The notes: generated by a model from the letters alone, not told the origin. A stretch of 64,000 nt of DNA from Pontibacter fetidus (GCF_010119545.1 NZ_JAAEAA010000001.1:1-64000); one strand, 5' to 3'; counted from the stretch's first letter, positions 44,901-54,621 are shown. Program-made: numbers and translations.

Positions 44901-47348
44901 ATACGCATCAAACCTGCGGATACCGAAATAAACCTGCTGCGTACTCACATCAAATTTGCTCAGCCTGTTCACTGGCCTGCCTGTTTCATCAAACACCGTG
45001 GTATACACCGAGCCATCCAGCAACCCCACATCCTGGTAACCGGTCAGCTCAAATGTTTCCCTGCCTTTGCCTTGTGCATCGGTTATACCCTGGCGCACGC
45101 TGTTCTGTAAGGCTACTGTGCCGGACGTATTGATGTCGAAGGTATAGTCGGGGTAACTCTCAGGTTCAAAGGGTTTCTTCTTCAGGCTGAGCTGTACTTC
45201 GTAGTTGCGGTTGGCTGCCGGAGGACCAAACAGGTTTTGCGCTGTCATGTCAACTATAAGTTTATCACCGGGCACAAAAGCAGTTTTGTTCAAGGTTGCT
45301 GTTACTTTTAACCTGTCGGGCATAAATTCTTCCACGCCAATTTTGCGGGAGTTTAGCAGCACGTCGTTGCCCGAGTATACTTCTATGGTATAGGTGCCGG
45401 TAACTGCGCTTGCAGGCAGTATAAGGTCTGTGGTAGTGGCGCCCTCTTTGTTCAGCTTGGTTTTTATACTTCGGTACTCTTTGCCGTTGGGCAACAGCAG
45501 TTTTAGCTTTAGGGGTAGTCCGGCTATAGTTTCCCAGGCGGGTGTTCTGATAATGGTATTGACATGCACGGTATCGCCGGGGCGGTACAGGTCGCGGTCG
45601 CCATAAATAAAGGCATCATAGTTCAGTTCCCCCAGCCGCTTGCCACCTACATCAAACCTTGATGTGTTTACCAGTGTCTGGCTGTATGGCATGTAGTTAA
45701 AGTCGTTGCCCAACCGTGCGGTTATCAGGCCCATCTTAAAATCAGGAGCTGCTTTAGCTATATTACTAAAACGGGCCACGCCCTCTTTATCGGTAGTAGC
45801 TTTATGGATAACCTGGTTATTCGTACTGATGAACCGAACCTCAACACCTTCCAAAGTGGTGGCATTCCGGATAGAGTTGGCAAATACTACCACCTCGTTT
45901 TTTCCCTGTTTGGCTATCAGCCCGATATCTGAAACTGAAACAATTTTAGAATCCTTCAGCCAGTTTTTGTCGGTACTGGTAACCGTGATCACATACAGGC
46001 CTTTTAACTGGCTGTCAAAATCCAGGTCGTTCAGGTCGAGGTTTAAGAGGTGGGCGTTGCCTTTTTTTCGGAGTGATTTAGTGTCGTATTCGCGTTCGAA
46101 AATGATGTTGCCGTTGTTGTCGTTTATAGCATAGTAGTTACTTTCATAGTATTCTTCCGCTTCTTCATCGTAATAGCCATCGTACATTTTGCCATCCTGT
46201 AAATAGCGCAGAATGTTGTTTTCGTATACTTTACCGATGCTTACTTTTATACGCGGCACCTGTATCAGGCTTAAGGCAATATCGCGGGCGCCCTGGCTGC
46301 TCAGGTAAATGCTTTTCTGGTTTACAAACGCTATGGTTGGCTGCAAGGTCCGGAACGAGATCGGGTGCCGGTAATCGCGGCCCAGTTCTTTACCTGCTAT
46401 GCCTGCCAGGTTACCGCTTATCGTTAAGGTATAGTTTTCCTGGTCGGCAAAGTTGCCTTGCAGCACCAGGCCATTCTCTAGTCGCTCTACCGTAAATTCG
46501 CGTTGCGGACTGAGTTGTATTACACTGCGCAGGTCGGAGTTAGTTACGGGTTGGGTGGTAAATACATAAATGCGTTCCTGGCCTTCTTCAAAAGCCGTGG
46601 CTACTTCGCTTACCTGCATCCGGCGCCGGCTGGGCAATGCTACCTCCCGTGCTATAGTTTGTGTGGTCTGGTAAGTGCTGCCCGGCATGGCAAGACCTTT
46701 GGCTATAGTTACCCGCACCGGTAAAGCGTCTTCATCTAACTGGTTTATTTGCTTCAGTTTTACAGCTATAGTTTGGGGGGTACTGCTTACTATCTCTAAA
46801 GGCAGATCAGTGTTGCCCTGGTACACATGCAGTTTATCGCGCAGGGTAGCTATAGTTACCGGATAATTAAAGTTCAGCAACAGGTTTGCTTCCAGCTGGG
46901 TGGGGTTGTTTTCGTTTAGGGTCCAGTAGGCGTTAGTTTTAGCGAGGGCTAGGTAGGGGGTGTGAAATGTGAAGCCCTGGCCAGCCGGAATTTTATATTT
47001 CGTTTTAGAATGCTGTAGTAAGTTTTCGGTTAGGTCGGCCTGGTAATTGGTGCTGGGCGCAAATGGCCGGTCAGGAGAGAAAACCAGTTCGTTGGGGGCC
47101 GTCCATTTAAACTTGCCTTTTACGGTGGGTTTTATATTTATATAAGGTATGGTGTCCCATTGGTTCAGCAGCGAATCCGGTACCAAGGCTTTATCGAAAG
47201 TAAAAACAAGGTTTTGTTCCTGTGCTATCTGCTGCTCAAAGTTGCGGCTTTCTAAAAGCAGCTCGTCGGAGTTGCCTTTGCAGCTGCCCAGCAATAAAAG
47301 CAAAAGTATAAACCGAAGGGCAGAACCGGGCAAGGGTGTTTTTTTCAT
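41931..47348 (-). CDS. Alpha-2-macroglobulin family lipoprotein (about 1805 aa)
   Basis: The start at 47348 (MKKTPLPG...) gives a lipoprotein signal, LRFILLLLLLGSC, with Cys near residue 24. An ATG 75 bases upstream would make it cryptic. A chain of macroglobulin beta-sandwich domains follows, then the bait/alpha-2-macroglobulin region (YDLYPYLFPEFGNRSS). The thioester motif YPHGCLEQTTS is intact (Cys-Leu-Glu-Gln). It covalently traps attacking proteases in the periplasm. The genes for this protein and PbpC are neighbours in many bacteria, and are thought to guard and repair the wall. It is the longest gene here. Confidence 0.95.
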   Translation of the reverse strand: MKKTPLPGSALRFILLLLLLGSCKGNSDELLLESRNFEQQIAQEQNLVFTFDKALVPDSLLNQWDTIPYINIKPTVKGKFKWTAPNELVFSPDRPFAPSTNYQADLTENLLQHSKTKYKIPAGQGFTFHTPYLALAKTNAYWTLNENNPTQLEANLLLNFNYPVTIATLRDKLHVYQGNTDLPLEIVSSTPQTIAVKLKQINQLDEDALPVRVTIAKGLAMPGSTYQTTQTIAREVALPSRRRMQVSEVATAFEEGQERIYVFTTQPVTNSDLRSVIQLSPQREFTVERLENGLVLQGNFADQENYTLTISGNLAGIAGKELGRDYRHPISFRTLQPTIAFVNQKSIYLSSQGARDIALSLIQVPRIKVSIGKVYENNILRYLQDGKMYDGYYDEEAEEYYESNYYAINDNNGNIIFEREYDTKSLRKKGNAHLLNLDLNDLDFDSQLKGLYVITVTSTDKNWLKDSKIVSVSDIGLIAKQGKNEVVVFANSIRNATTLEGVEVRFISTNNQVIHKATTDKEGVARFSNIAKAAPDFKMGLITARLGNDFNYMPYSQTLVNTSRFDVGGKRLGELNYDAFIYGDRDLYRPGDTVHVNTIIRTPAWETIAGLPLKLKLLLPNGKEYRSIKTKLNKEGATTTDLILPASAVTGTYTIEVYSGNDVLLNSRKIGVEEFMPDRLKVTATLNKTAFVPGDKLIVDMTAQNLFGPPAANRNYEVQLSLKKKPFEPESYPDYTFDINTSGTVALQNSVRQGITDAQGKGRETFELTGYQDVGLLDGSVYTTVFDETGRPVNRLSKFDVSTQQVYFGIRRFDAYVSTRRALHIPLLALNRSGKPIAGNARVQLVRYTYESVIERNLDNYNYKSQRKENVVLNKTITIPAGGGSFSFTPVSSGEYELRVMRPGAYNYVAHEFYAYGWGDTESTSFAVNTEGEVDIALDKDNYEVGDKAKVLFKSPFAGKILVTVEQENVLNHYYLKTDKKAASLELPIVSKHLPTIYITATALRQVKDNRMPLTIARGFKPVTITAKSTRLDVAITAPEVSRSNKLQQVKIKTAPNAEVTLAVVDEGILQLKDYKTPDPHSYFYQKRALETEMYDLYPYLFPEFGNRSSVGGDGYDLEKRINPLTSKRVKLVSLWSGHLKTNSSGEAIVKVKIPEFSGAVRVMAVAYKGKAFGAAEKMMRVSDPVVISTALPRFVSPSDTILVPVTLSNTTTKPATAGSAISVTGPLRVVGTTSKSASIKPNTETQVIYKLVATPTIGQAKVTVAVNALGEKFSSNTDITVRPTAPLRKITNAGTIKSGTTAELKLAHDFIPSSVASKLIVSNSPLAQFTDDITFLLRYPHGCLEQTTSTAFPLLYYTDLARALQQTQKNRTYNPTYLVQEAIAKIEQMQQYDGGFTYWPGAENTDWWSSIYATHFLLEAKKAGYPVTQQVLDKAITYLQRKVKAKGLEEYRYYNAARQVQSKYIASRETAYSLYVLTIAGKPDWATMNYYKTKPELLALDSRYLLASTYALNGRRESFNQLLPRSFAGETSVRALDGSFYSPLRDMAISLNSLIEADPENAQITTLARHLSEELKSSRWYNTQERAFALMALGKLASRNAGNATAQVIQDGKVIGTYNGKDLVLQDKLKAGTITLKSTGKGTLYYFWEMEGISQSGNYKQEDNLMQVRKAFFNRNGKQITNNTFQQNDLVIVRIALQSLDGRTIPNVAITDMLPAGFEIENPRLMTEREFAWIQKQQPATPDHTDIRDDRINIYTTARPKEQYFFYQVRAVSKGNFKLGPVGADAMYNAEYHSYHGAGTVKVK

Positions 47349-47498
47349 AGAAGTGGAGAATTTTAACCGGAATAGGTATTTAAATATAAAAAAGTTTACC
47401 TGAATAAAGATTGTTTTAAGCAAGGTTAATTTTTTGGCACACGAATTGTAACTACAGTCTTCAGTTGCGTATAAAGTTTCAACTTAAAAATGAATGTT

Positions 47499-48017
47499 AT
47501 GAAAAAGGTAATCAGTTTAGCTCTAAGCCTTGTATTGATAGTTGCTGTTGCTTTTAGTGCATCGGCACAAACAGAACGAAGAGGCTGGAGCCCTCAGGCA
47601 AAAGGTGCAGTTATTGGTGGTGCTACAGGCGCTGCTGCAGGTGCCATCATCCATAAGCGTAATCGTGTAGTGGGTGGTGCTGTAGGTGCAGTAGTTGGTG
47701 CCGGTGCCGGTTACGGTGTTGGTAAGATCATCGATAACAAGCAGAAGAAAAAAGAAGCAGAGCGTATTGCAGCCGCTAACCGCGCAGCAGCCGCTAACAG
47801 AGCTGCAAATGCCCGTATGGCATCAAGCAGAAGATCATCAGCTCCTGCCAGCACTAAAGCTTCTACAAATGCATTAGTAGCTACCCAGCAGCCTGCTTTA
47901 GCTTACAACGATAACTCAATGGCTTTATTGGCAAGCAACGGCTTCCTTCCAAACCCTGACTTTGGTGACACAGATAAGCCATACCATACTTCTGAGTACA
48001 GAAGAAAGAGCTGGTAA
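47499..48017 (+). CDS. Glycine-zipper exported protein (172 aa)
   Basis: A signal peptide MKKVISLALSLVLIVAVAFSASAQ is cleaved after ASA (start at 47499; an ATG nine bases upstream is equally possible). The next 45 residues form a glycine zipper, AKGAVIGGATGAAAGAIIHKR and AVGAVVGAGAGYGVGK, which can pack as membrane helices. An Ala/Arg/Ser-rich, probably disordered region follows, and the C-terminus is FGDTDKPYHTSEYRRKSW. It resembles YMGG-type/Rick-17kDa-like small proteins. It is presumably outer-membrane or periplasmic; no function is known. It has its own terminator. Confidence 0.75.
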   Translation: MKKVISLALSLVLIVAVAFSASAQTERRGWSPQAKGAVIGGATGAAAGAIIHKRNRVVGGAVGAVVGAGAGYGVGKIIDNKQKKKEAERIAAANRAAAANRAANARMASSRRSSAPASTKASTNALVATQQPALAYNDNSMALLASNGFLPNPDFGDTDKPYHTSEYRRKSW

Positions 48018-48033
48018 ATAACACCTCTACAAA

Positions 48034-48070
48034 TAAAAAAACCAGTCATTTAATGACTGGTTTTTTTTTA
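48034..48070 (+). terminator. Terminator after glycine-zipper gene
   Basis: ACCAGTCATT pairs with AATGACTGGT with a minimal loop, preceded by A-run and followed by nine T. It lies about 20 bases after the stop. Confidence 0.88.
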
Positions 48071-48135
48071 ATCCGTATAAGCCGGAAAATATATATGTGT
48101 TTTTGTATTTAAGTATACACTAAAGAACTAAAATT

Positions 48136-48591
48136 ATGAGATCCTTAATCGCGATGCTGTCCGTAGCATTTCTGTTTACCTCTTGCCAGAAAACCGAAGA
48201 TGTTAAAGTGGTGCAAGACCTGAACAAACAGTTTATTGATGCCTGGAACAGCGAAGATGAAAGTAAAATAGAAGCTATGCTGGCCGAAGACGTAGACTTT
48301 GTGCAGGGTGAGATTCATTTCAGTGGTAAGTCTGAAGTTGCCGATAAATGGGTAAACGAAACGATAGAAACGATAGAAGACCTGCGACTGAATGTAGTGA
48401 GTTCCGGAGTTGATAAGAACATGGCCTACGAAGCCGGTACTTTTTCAGTAGACGTAAAACCGGATGCTCCGGGCCAACCGGGTGGTGAAGGCGAAGGTAA
48501 CTTTATCCTTCTCTGGAAAAAAGGCGAAGACGGAAACTGGAAACTTAGCTACGCCCAACTGGAAGACCTGCCAGTTGAGGCAAAAATGTAA
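48136..48591 (+). CDS. SnoaL/DUF4440-like lipoprotein (151 aa)
   Basis: The N-terminus MRSLIAMLSVAFLFTSC is a lipoprotein signal (Cys17). The mature part has the NTF2-like alpha+beta cone pattern: VVQDLNKQFIDAWNSEDESKIEAMLAEDVDFVQG at the start, then a GTFSVDVKPD strand and NFILLWKKGEDGNWKLSYAQLE at the end. Such DUF4440/SnoaL-like proteins may bind small ligands; no catalytic residues are evident. It is a single gene, bounded by terminators on both sides. Confidence 0.75.
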   Translation: MRSLIAMLSVAFLFTSCQKTEDVKVVQDLNKQFIDAWNSEDESKIEAMLAEDVDFVQGEIHFSGKSEVADKWVNETIETIEDLRLNVVSSGVDKNMAYEAGTFSVDVKPDAPGQPGGEGEGNFILLWKKGEDGNWKLSYAQLEDLPVEAKM

Positions 48592-48611
48592 TAATTTAAC
48601 CTATAAACTAT

Positions 48612-48652
48612 AAAAAGAGCCTGCCTGGTAATCCGGACAGGCTCTTTTTTAT
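48612..48652 (+). terminator. Terminator after SnoaL-like lipoprotein
   Basis: AAAAAGAGCCTG (48612-48623) pairs with CAGGCTCTTTTTT around a loop of about 14 bases, ending in a T-run. It lies about 20 bases after the stop of the lipoprotein gene. Confidence 0.88.
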
Positions 48653-48737
48653 TTAAATAACGTGCTATGCAAAAGTATAAACTATAGTTATAGGATAGAA
48701 CTGATTGAGAATCACAGCTATAGTTTGTGCTGAAACA

Positions 48738-48772
48738 AAAAAGCCTGCTGGCGTTAACCAACAGGCTTTTGT
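48738..48772 (-). terminator. Terminator downstream of tRNA-Met
   Basis: AAAAGCCTG and CAGGCTTTTG pair around GCGTTAACC-type loop bases. On the minus strand the hairpin lies just after the tRNA and ends in a T-run (plus strand AAAAAA). Confidence 0.8.
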
Positions 48773-48775
48773 TTG

Positions 48776-48849
48776 TAGCGGGGAGCAGAATCGAACTGCC
48801 GACCTCAGGGTTATGAATCCTGCGCTCTAACCATCTGAGCTACCCCGCC
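48776..48849 (-). tRNA. tRNA-Met (CAT anticodon)
   Basis: On the minus strand the gene opens GGCGGGGTAGCTCAG and closes GCTCCCCGCTA. The acceptor stem is 7 bp, with a G1-U72 wobble. The anticodon loop carries CAT, in the context GATTCATAACC, and the T-arm has GTTCGATTC. The 3' CCA is not encoded. CAT could be elongator Met or a lysidine-modified Ile tRNA. The initiator form is unlikely, because the three G-C pairs expected under the anticodon are absent. Confidence 0.93.
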
Positions 48850-48985
48850 GAATTGTGATGCAAAAGTATGCAAAAGATTTAATTCTGCACAATAGTTTAG
48901 TCAGAAAAAAAATATTTTATTTTCGATATATTAATAGAATCAAAAAATAACACTATACTTACTCAATCACTTACTATTATGCTCT

Positions 48986-49390
48986 ATGATGAGATCTACA
49001 AAGACTAAATTTGTTGGAGAGTACCCGATCAATGCATCTGCCCGATTACTGTATCCTTACCTGAGTACCGCCAGTGGTTTGGCCGAATGGTTTTGCGACG
49101 ACGTAAAAGTGGAAGAAAACAAAGTGTTTAATTTTATATGGGATAGCAGCAACCATTACGCTGAAATGACGGGTTTCCGCTCTAACCGTTCCGTTCGTTT
49201 CCTTTTCCTGGACGACCACCGCCAACACGTTTCCGATCCGTCTTATATTGATTTCTCTATCGAGTCGAGTGAGCTTACCCAGGAGCAGTTCCTGAAAGTA
49301 GTAGATTATTCTGATGAAGAGGACCAGGAAGAACTGGCCGAGCTCTGGGAACACCTGATGCAAAACCTGAGAGAAATAGTAGGCGGGTAG
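48986..49390 (+). CDS. START/AHSA1-like domain protein (134 aa)
   Basis: A small cytoplasmic protein of the START-like superfamily. It begins KFVGEYPINASARLLYPYLSTASGLAEWFCDDV, the typical first strand, helix and W-F-C-D-D motif. Then come VFNFIWDSSNHYAEMTGF and VRFLFLDDH strands, and a long C-terminal helix (EDQEELAELWEHLMQNLREIV). It would bind a hydrophobic ligand, or a client as in Aha1-type co-chaperones; the Bacteroidota subgroup is uncharacterised as far as I know. It is 105 bases upstream of the LptF/G-type gene. Confidence 0.82.
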   Translation: MMRSTKTKFVGEYPINASARLLYPYLSTASGLAEWFCDDVKVEENKVFNFIWDSSNHYAEMTGFRSNRSVRFLFLDDHRQHVSDPSYIDFSIESSELTQEQFLKVVDYSDEEDQEELAELWEHLMQNLREIVGG

Positions 49391-49494
49391 CATTCCGTCC
49401 GGTTCTGCTGCGTATCTTTGCACGTTTTTTGGAGCTTTGGCGTTACGTGTATACCCTATAGTTCCAGGCAAAGCCGCAATGGTTTTATGCTCTC

Positions 49495-50910
49495 ATGAAG
49501 AAATTAGATAAACTTATTATCCGGTCGTTCATCGGCCCGTTCATATTAACCTTTACTGTGGTAGAGTTTATACTACTTACACAGTATATGTTAAAATACC
49601 TCGACGAACTGGTAGGTAAGGATCTTGGTGCCAGTGTTTTTGGAGAGCTTCTCTTTTATTTCAGCCTGAACATGGCGCCTGTCGCACTGCCGCTAGCCGT
49701 GCTTCTATCATCCCTGATGACCTACGGAACGCTGGGCGAGCACCACGAACTTACGGCCATTAAAACATCCGGCATTGCCTTGCCGCGCATCCTGCGTCCG
49801 GTCTTTATTTTTACGGCCGTGCTGGGCTTCTGCGCATTCTTCTTCAATAACAATATCGTACCGAAAGCTAACTTAAAGGCCTATAGTTTGCTCTGGGATA
49901 TTAGGCAGACCAAGCCGACCATGAACTTTAAAGAAGGCGCTTTTTACAATGGGCTGCCCGGCTATAGTATAAAGATAAACGAAAAGCTGGGTGATAACGG
50001 TTCGGTGCGCGATGTCATGATCTACGACCACACGCAGGGCGGCAACAACTCGCGGGTTATACTTGCCGACTCCGGCCGCATGTACACCCAGCACAACGAC
50101 AGCTACCTGGTACTCGAGCTTTTCGATGGTAATATTTACGTAAACCAGAACGATATTTCAGTTCAGAACTCGGATGAGCAGTTTGTTAGGCAGCGTTTCA
50201 ACGAGAGCAAGATCATGTTCAGTCTTTCGTCTTTCGACCTCAGCCGTACCCGCGAAGAGTATTTTTCGGATAACAAAATGATGAAGAATATTGCCGAGCT
50301 AAACGTGGTAACCGATTCGCTCGCCACCCAGGCCAGCACCGAAAAAAAGAAATACGTTACCAACCTGGATCCTTTTTATATGTACATGAAAACGGATACC
50401 ACACGTACTAAATTTGGCGGCCGCGCCGATATTAAAAAGGAAATCGCATACAAACTGCCCGAGGTTACAACCGGTACGCTGGTAATGGCCAAGAACAAAG
50501 CCCGTAATATCAGGAGTTTTACTACCAGCTATATCGAGCGCGTAAACAGCACCATCCGCGAGTCTAAAAACTTCGAGATCGAGATCTGGAAAAAATATAC
50601 CCAGTCGGCCAGCATCCTTATTATGTTCCTGATCGGGGCGCCCTTGGGCGCTATTATAAAGAAGGGTGGCTTAGGCGTACCGGTTATTATTTCCATCATT
50701 TTCTTTATTGTCATGTACGTGCTATCTATACTTGGCGAGAAGTGGGCACGCGAGGGTTTGGTACCGGTGCCGGTAGGTATGTGGGCCTCTAATGCTATAC
50801 TGCTGCCTATAGGTTTGTTCTTTCTGATTCAGGCCCGCAACGACTCTAACCTGCTGGAGTTGGATTTCTGGCGCAAATTTATGGCAAGGCTCCGGCGCAA
50901 TAAATTGTAG
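49495..50910 (+). CDS. LptF/LptG family permease
   Basis: This is an inner-membrane permease of the lipopolysaccharide export system. Helices lie at about residues 12-32, 60-82 and 97-118 (N-terminal) and 372-392, 395-415 and 423-445 (C-terminal). They flank a periplasmic beta-jellyroll domain (about 120-360). The IRSFIGPFILTFTVVEFILLTQYML start and LIGAPLGAIIKKGGLGVPVIISII stretch are typical. At 471 aa it is longer than E. coli LptF/G because of an enlarged periplasmic part. Only one such gene is present here, so I do not choose between LptF and LptG. Confidence 0.9.
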   Translation: MKKLDKLIIRSFIGPFILTFTVVEFILLTQYMLKYLDELVGKDLGASVFGELLFYFSLNMAPVALPLAVLLSSLMTYGTLGEHHELTAIKTSGIALPRILRPVFIFTAVLGFCAFFFNNNIVPKANLKAYSLLWDIRQTKPTMNFKEGAFYNGLPGYSIKINEKLGDNGSVRDVMIYDHTQGGNNSRVILADSGRMYTQHNDSYLVLELFDGNIYVNQNDISVQNSDEQFVRQRFNESKIMFSLSSFDLSRTREEYFSDNKMMKNIAELNVVTDSLATQASTEKKKYVTNLDPFYMYMKTDTTRTKFGGRADIKKEIAYKLPEVTTGTLVMAKNKARNIRSFTTSYIERVNSTIRESKNFEIEIWKKYTQSASILIMFLIGAPLGAIIKKGGLGVPVIISIIFFIVMYVLSILGEKWAREGLVPVPVGMWASNAILLPIGLFFLIQARNDSNLLELDFWRKFMARLRRNKL

Positions 50911-50941
50911 CAAGAGCTAAAATAGAGCGGCAAAATAGTTT

Positions 50942-50969
50942 TTGATTAATTTAATTTTTTATATCTTTG
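50942..50969 (+). promoter_or_regulatory. Bacteroidota promoter of rpsO
   Basis: TTG at 50942-50944 (-33 box) is followed after 17 bases by TATCTTTG (50962-50969), an exact TAnnTTTG -7 box. This is the consensus for the Bacteroidota primary sigma factor. It lies about 50 bases before the rpsO start. Confidence 0.85.
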
Positions 50970-51019
50970 CGGCTTATACGGCAATCTCATTGATAAAAAC
51001 AGATTGATATTTATACGAA

Positions 51020-51295
51020 ATGAAATTAACTACTGAAGCGAAACAAGAAATTTTCGAAAAGCACGGCATAAGCAAATCTAAAACTGACACTGGTTCAGCT
51101 GAGTCTCAGATCGCGCTTTTCACTACACGCATTACTGATCTTACAGAGCACCTGAAGATTCACAGAAAAGATTTCAGCACCCGCCTGGGTCTTCTGAAAC
51201 TGGTAGGTAAAAGAAGAAGATTGCTTAACTACCTTCAGAAAAACGATATCGAAAGATACAGAGCTATCATCAGCGAGCTAGGTATCAGAAAATAA
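51020..51295 (+). CDS. rpsO: Ribosomal protein uS15
   Basis: This 91-residue small-subunit protein binds the 16S central domain. It has the hallmark [16 protein letters not shown] (about 21-36), [32 protein letters not shown] and [13 protein letters not shown]. It carries a consensus promoter and a strong terminator, and it precedes pnp, the usual order. S15 regulates its own mRNA in other bacteria; no such structure is evident here. Confidence 0.97.
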   Translation: MKLTTEAKQEIFEKHGISKSKTDTGSAESQIALFTTRITDLTEHLKIHRKDFSTRLGLLKLVGKRRRLLNYLQKNDIERYRAIISELGIRK

Positions 51296-51304
51296 GCTTT
51301 TTAT

Positions 51305-51342
51305 ATTAGGGAATTCACAACGGGAATTCCCTAATCTTTTTT
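51305..51342 (+). terminator. Terminator after rpsO
   Basis: ATTAGGGAATTC and GGAATTCCCTAAT pair around ACAACG and are followed by CTTTTTT. The stem of about 12 bp suggests that rpsO and pnp can be transcribed apart. Confidence 0.88.
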
Positions 51343-51429
51343 ATACCATTCCCGTTTTCCTCTTTGCCAGTACCCCGACAGCGGCCGCAATGGGCAGCCC
51401 TGTTTTTTGATGAAAAAAAATAATTGAAG

Positions 51430-53571
51430 ATGTCACAAAACGCGATCACAAAAACAATCCTTCTTCCGGATGGCCGGGAGATAACTATTGAAACTGGTAA
51501 ATTAGCCAAACAGGCCGATGGTTCTGTTGTAGTAAAAATGGGAAACACCATGCTGCTTGCAGCTATAGTTTCCAACAAAGATGCCCGCGAGGGCGTTGAT
51601 TTCCTTCCACTATCTGTTGATTATCAGGAGAAGTTTGCTTCATCTGGTAAAATACCTGGTGGTTTCCTGAGAAGAGAAGCCCGCCTTTCTGATTACGAAA
51701 TCCTTGTTTCACGTTTGGTTGACCGTGTACTGCGCCCGCTTTTCCCGGATGATTATCATGCTGAAACGCAAATGACGATACACCTGATCTCTGCTGATAC
51801 GGAGATCATGCCGGATGCCCTTGCTGCGCTTGCTGCTTCTGCTGCCCTGGCTGTATCGGATATACCTTTTAACGGCCCGATCTCTGAAGTGCGTGTAGCG
51901 CGTATCGATGGCCAGTTAGTAATTAACCCGAACGTTTCTGACCTGCAGCGTGCCGATATAGATATGATGGTTGGTGCCTCTATGGACAGCGTAGTGATGG
52001 TAGAAGGGGAGATGAACGAAGTTTCTGAAGCTGAAATGCTGGAAGCGATCAAGTTTGCTCACGATGCCATTAAAGTACATTGCCAGGCGCAGCTGGAATT
52101 AGCTGAAATGGTTGGCAAACTGAACAAGCGTGAATACTCGCATGAAACCCATGACGAAGAGCTTCGCGAAAAAGTACGCAGCGCAACTTACGACAAAGCT
52201 TTTGAAGTGGCTATGCGTGGCCGTGCCAACAAATCGGAGCGTAAAGAAGGCTTTGCATCTGTTCTGAACGAGTTTGTAGAGTCGTTAGGCGAAGACCATG
52301 GTTATGACATGACCCTGATCAAAACCTATTACCACGATGTAGAGAAGGAAGCAGTGCGTAACATGATCCTGGATCAGCGCGTGCGACTGGATGGCCGTCA
52401 GCTGGATGAGATCCGTCCGATCTGGTCTGAGGTAAATTACCTGCCAGCTACACACGGTTCTGCTGTATTTACCCGTGGCGAAACTCAGTCATTAACTACT
52501 GTAACGCTAGGTACTAAGCTAGATGAGCAGATGATCGACAGCGCCATGGTTTCTGGTACAAACAAATTCTTGTTACACTATAACTTCCCTGCGTTCTCAA
52601 CCGGCGAGGTAAAGCCAAACAGAGGTCCAGGCCGTCGTGAGATTGGTCATGGTAACCTGGCGCTTCGTGCCCTTAAGAAAGTATTACCTGGAGATGCAGA
52701 AAATCCATACACTATCCGTATCGTTTCTGATATTCTGGAGTCTAATGGTTCATCGTCTATGGCTACTGTTTGTGCAGGCTCGCTTGCGCTGATGGATGCC
52801 GGTGTACCTGTTAAAGGCGGTGTATCCGGTATTGCAATGGGTCTGATCACAGATGAGAAAACCGGTAAGTTTGCCGTTCTTTCAGATATCCTGGGTGACG
52901 AAGACCACTTAGGTGACATGGACTTCAAAGTAGCTGGTACAAAAGATGGTATCACGGCTTGCCAGATGGATATTAAAGTTCATGGTTTATCTTACGATGT
53001 ACTTTATCAGGCACTTGAGCAGGCTAAAGGTGGTCGTTTGCATATCCTGAACGAGATGAATAAGACTATATCAGCTCCTAATGCTGACTATAAGCCACAC
53101 ACACCACGTTCGTTCAACATGGTAATTGATAAAGAATTTATCGGTGCCGTTATCGGACCAGGTGGTAAAGTTATCCAGCAGATACAGAAAGATACAGGTG
53201 CTACGATCATCATCGAGGAGAAGAACGAAAAAGGCCATGTAAACATTTTCGCAAGCAACCAGGATGCCATGAACAGCGCGGTTTCTAAGATCAAAGCTAT
53301 AGTTGCACAACCTGAGATTGGTGATGTATACATCGGTAAAGTTAAATCTATCCAGCCTTATGGTGCATTCGTTGAATTTATGCCTGGCAAAGACGGGTTA
53401 CTGCACATTTCTGAGATCAAACACGAGCGCGTTGAAACAATGGACGGCGTGCTGGAAGTTGGCGAAGAAGTAAAAGTAAAACTGATCGATGTAGATAAAA
53501 AGACAGGTAAATTTAAACTGTCACGCAAGGCGATACTTCCTAAACCGGAAGCTCCTCAGCAAAACCAGTAA
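51430..53571 (+). CDS. pnp: Polyribonucleotide nucleotidyltransferase
   Basis: This is a phosphorolytic 3'-5' exoribonuclease of RNA turnover. The ATG at 51430 is preferred to a TTG 6 bases upstream. Two RNase PH domains are present (about 10-220 and 310-540), joined by a helical domain. [23 protein letters not shown] (about 390) and [26 protein letters not shown] (about 435) are the active-site stretches. The KH domain is at about 555-615 ([20 protein letters not shown]) and the S1 domain at about 622-692 ([23 protein letters not shown]). It has 713 aa, standard length, and is followed by a strong terminator. Confidence 0.97.
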   Translation: MSQNAITKTILLPDGREITIETGKLAKQADGSVVVKMGNTMLLAAIVSNKDAREGVDFLPLSVDYQEKFASSGKIPGGFLRREARLSDYEILVSRLVDRVLRPLFPDDYHAETQMTIHLISADTEIMPDALAALAASAALAVSDIPFNGPISEVRVARIDGQLVINPNVSDLQRADIDMMVGASMDSVVMVEGEMNEVSEAEMLEAIKFAHDAIKVHCQAQLELAEMVGKLNKREYSHETHDEELREKVRSATYDKAFEVAMRGRANKSERKEGFASVLNEFVESLGEDHGYDMTLIKTYYHDVEKEAVRNMILDQRVRLDGRQLDEIRPIWSEVNYLPATHGSAVFTRGETQSLTTVTLGTKLDEQMIDSAMVSGTNKFLLHYNFPAFSTGEVKPNRGPGRREIGHGNLALRALKKVLPGDAENPYTIRIVSDILESNGSSSMATVCAGSLALMDAGVPVKGGVSGIAMGLITDEKTGKFAVLSDILGDEDHLGDMDFKVAGTKDGITACQMDIKVHGLSYDVLYQALEQAKGGRLHILNEMNKTISAPNADYKPHTPRSFNMVIDKEFIGAVIGPGGKVIQQIQKDTGATIIIEEKNEKGHVNIFASNQDAMNSAVSKIKAIVAQPEIGDVYIGKVKSIQPYGAFVEFMPGKDGLLHISEIKHERVETMDGVLEVGEEVKVKLIDVDKKTGKFKLSRKAILPKPEAPQQNQ

Positions 53572-53582
53572 TCATTTTATTG

Positions 53583-53630
53583 CTCCTGATACCACCAGCA
53601 GGTAAGCTGTTGTGGTGTCAGGAGTTTTTA
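53583..53630 (+). terminator. Terminator after pnp
   Basis: CTCCTGATACCAC pairs with GTGGTGTCAGGAG around a loop of about 16 bases, with one mismatch, followed by TTTTTATTTTT. Confidence 0.87.
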
Positions 53631-53757
53631 TTTTTGGGTTAAGCGTGCATAGTCTTGAATTTATTCGTAATATGTAAGAACTTTGCGCGATTTTCTGGTG
53701 TTACCAAACCGAGCCCAAATTAACATTTCACCATTTTTGCATTTATAATATACTCTG

Positions 53758-54621
53758 ATGAGACAACTCAAGATAAGCAAACAGATCACAAACCGCGAAA
53801 GCCAGTCGCTTGACAAATATTTGCAGGAGATTGGTAAAGTAGATTTGCTTACACCGGACGAGGAGGTTTCGTTAGCACAGAGAATCAAAGAGGGAGATCA
53901 GTTTGCACTTGAGAAACTAACAAAAGCCAACCTGCGCTTCGTGGTATCTGTTGCAAAACAGTACCAGAACCAGGGTCTGTCTTTAGGTGACCTTATTAAC
54001 GAAGGTAACCTTGGTCTTATTAAAGCAGCAAAGCGTTTCGACGAAACAAGAGGTTTTAAATTTATCTCTTATGCCGTTTGGTGGATCCGTCAGTCCATTC
54101 TGCAGGCATTGGCCGAGCAGTCGCGTATTGTGCGTTTACCACTAAACCGTGTTGGTTCGCTTAACAAGATATCCAAGTCATTCTCGGAACTGGAGCAGAA
54201 ATTTGAACGCGAGCCATCGCCGGAAGAAATTGCTGAGGTACTGGAACTGACAACCGCGGAGGTAGTTGATACCCTGAAGATTTCCGGCCGCCACGTATCC
54301 GTGGATGCCCCGTTTGTGCAAGGCGAAGAAAACCGTTTGCTGGACGTATTGGAAAACGAAGACGAAGAATCGCCGGACATGGGTCTGATGAACGACTCGC
54401 TTCGCAAAGAAGTACAGCGTGCCCTTTCTACGTTAACCAAGCGCGAAGCCGATGTAATTACGCTATACTTTGGCCTGAACGGAGAGCACTCGCTGACACT
54501 GGAAGAAATAGGTGAGAAATTTAACCTGACCCGTGAGCGTGTTCGCCAGATCAAAGAAAAAGCGATCAGAAGATTGCGTCATACTTCCAGAAGCAAAGCA
54601 TTGAAACCATACTTAGGCTAA
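53758..54621 (+). CDS. rpoD: Primary RNA polymerase sigma factor (RpoD/SigA)
   Basis: The housekeeping sigma of Bacteroidota (287 aa), which lacks region 1.1. Region 1.2 is at about 18-48 ([30 protein letters not shown]). Region 2 is at about 55-125, with [42 protein letters not shown]. Region 3 has [25 protein letters not shown]. Region 4 contains [46 protein letters not shown]. It recognises the TTG/TAnnTTTG promoters noted here. It stands alone, with its own terminator. Confidence 0.96.
   Translation: MRQLKISKQITNRESQSLDKYLQEIGKVDLLTPDEEVSLAQRIKEGDQFALEKLTKANLRFVVSVAKQYQNQGLSLGDLINEGNLGLIKAAKRFDETRGFKFISYAVWWIRQSILQALAEQSRIVRLPLNRVGSLNKISKSFSELEQKFEREPSPEEIAEVLELTTAEVVDTLKISGRHVSVDAPFVQGEENRLLDVLENEDEESPDMGLMNDSLRKEVQRALSTLTKREADVITLYFGLNGEHSLTLEEIGEKFNLTRERVRQIKEKAIRRLRHTSRSKALKPYLG

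Noticed and set aside
48776..48849. Initiator tRNA-Met
   Set aside because: The three consecutive G-C pairs below the anticodon and the 1-72 mismatch typical of initiator tRNA are not present; elongator Met (or Ile-CAU) is more likely.
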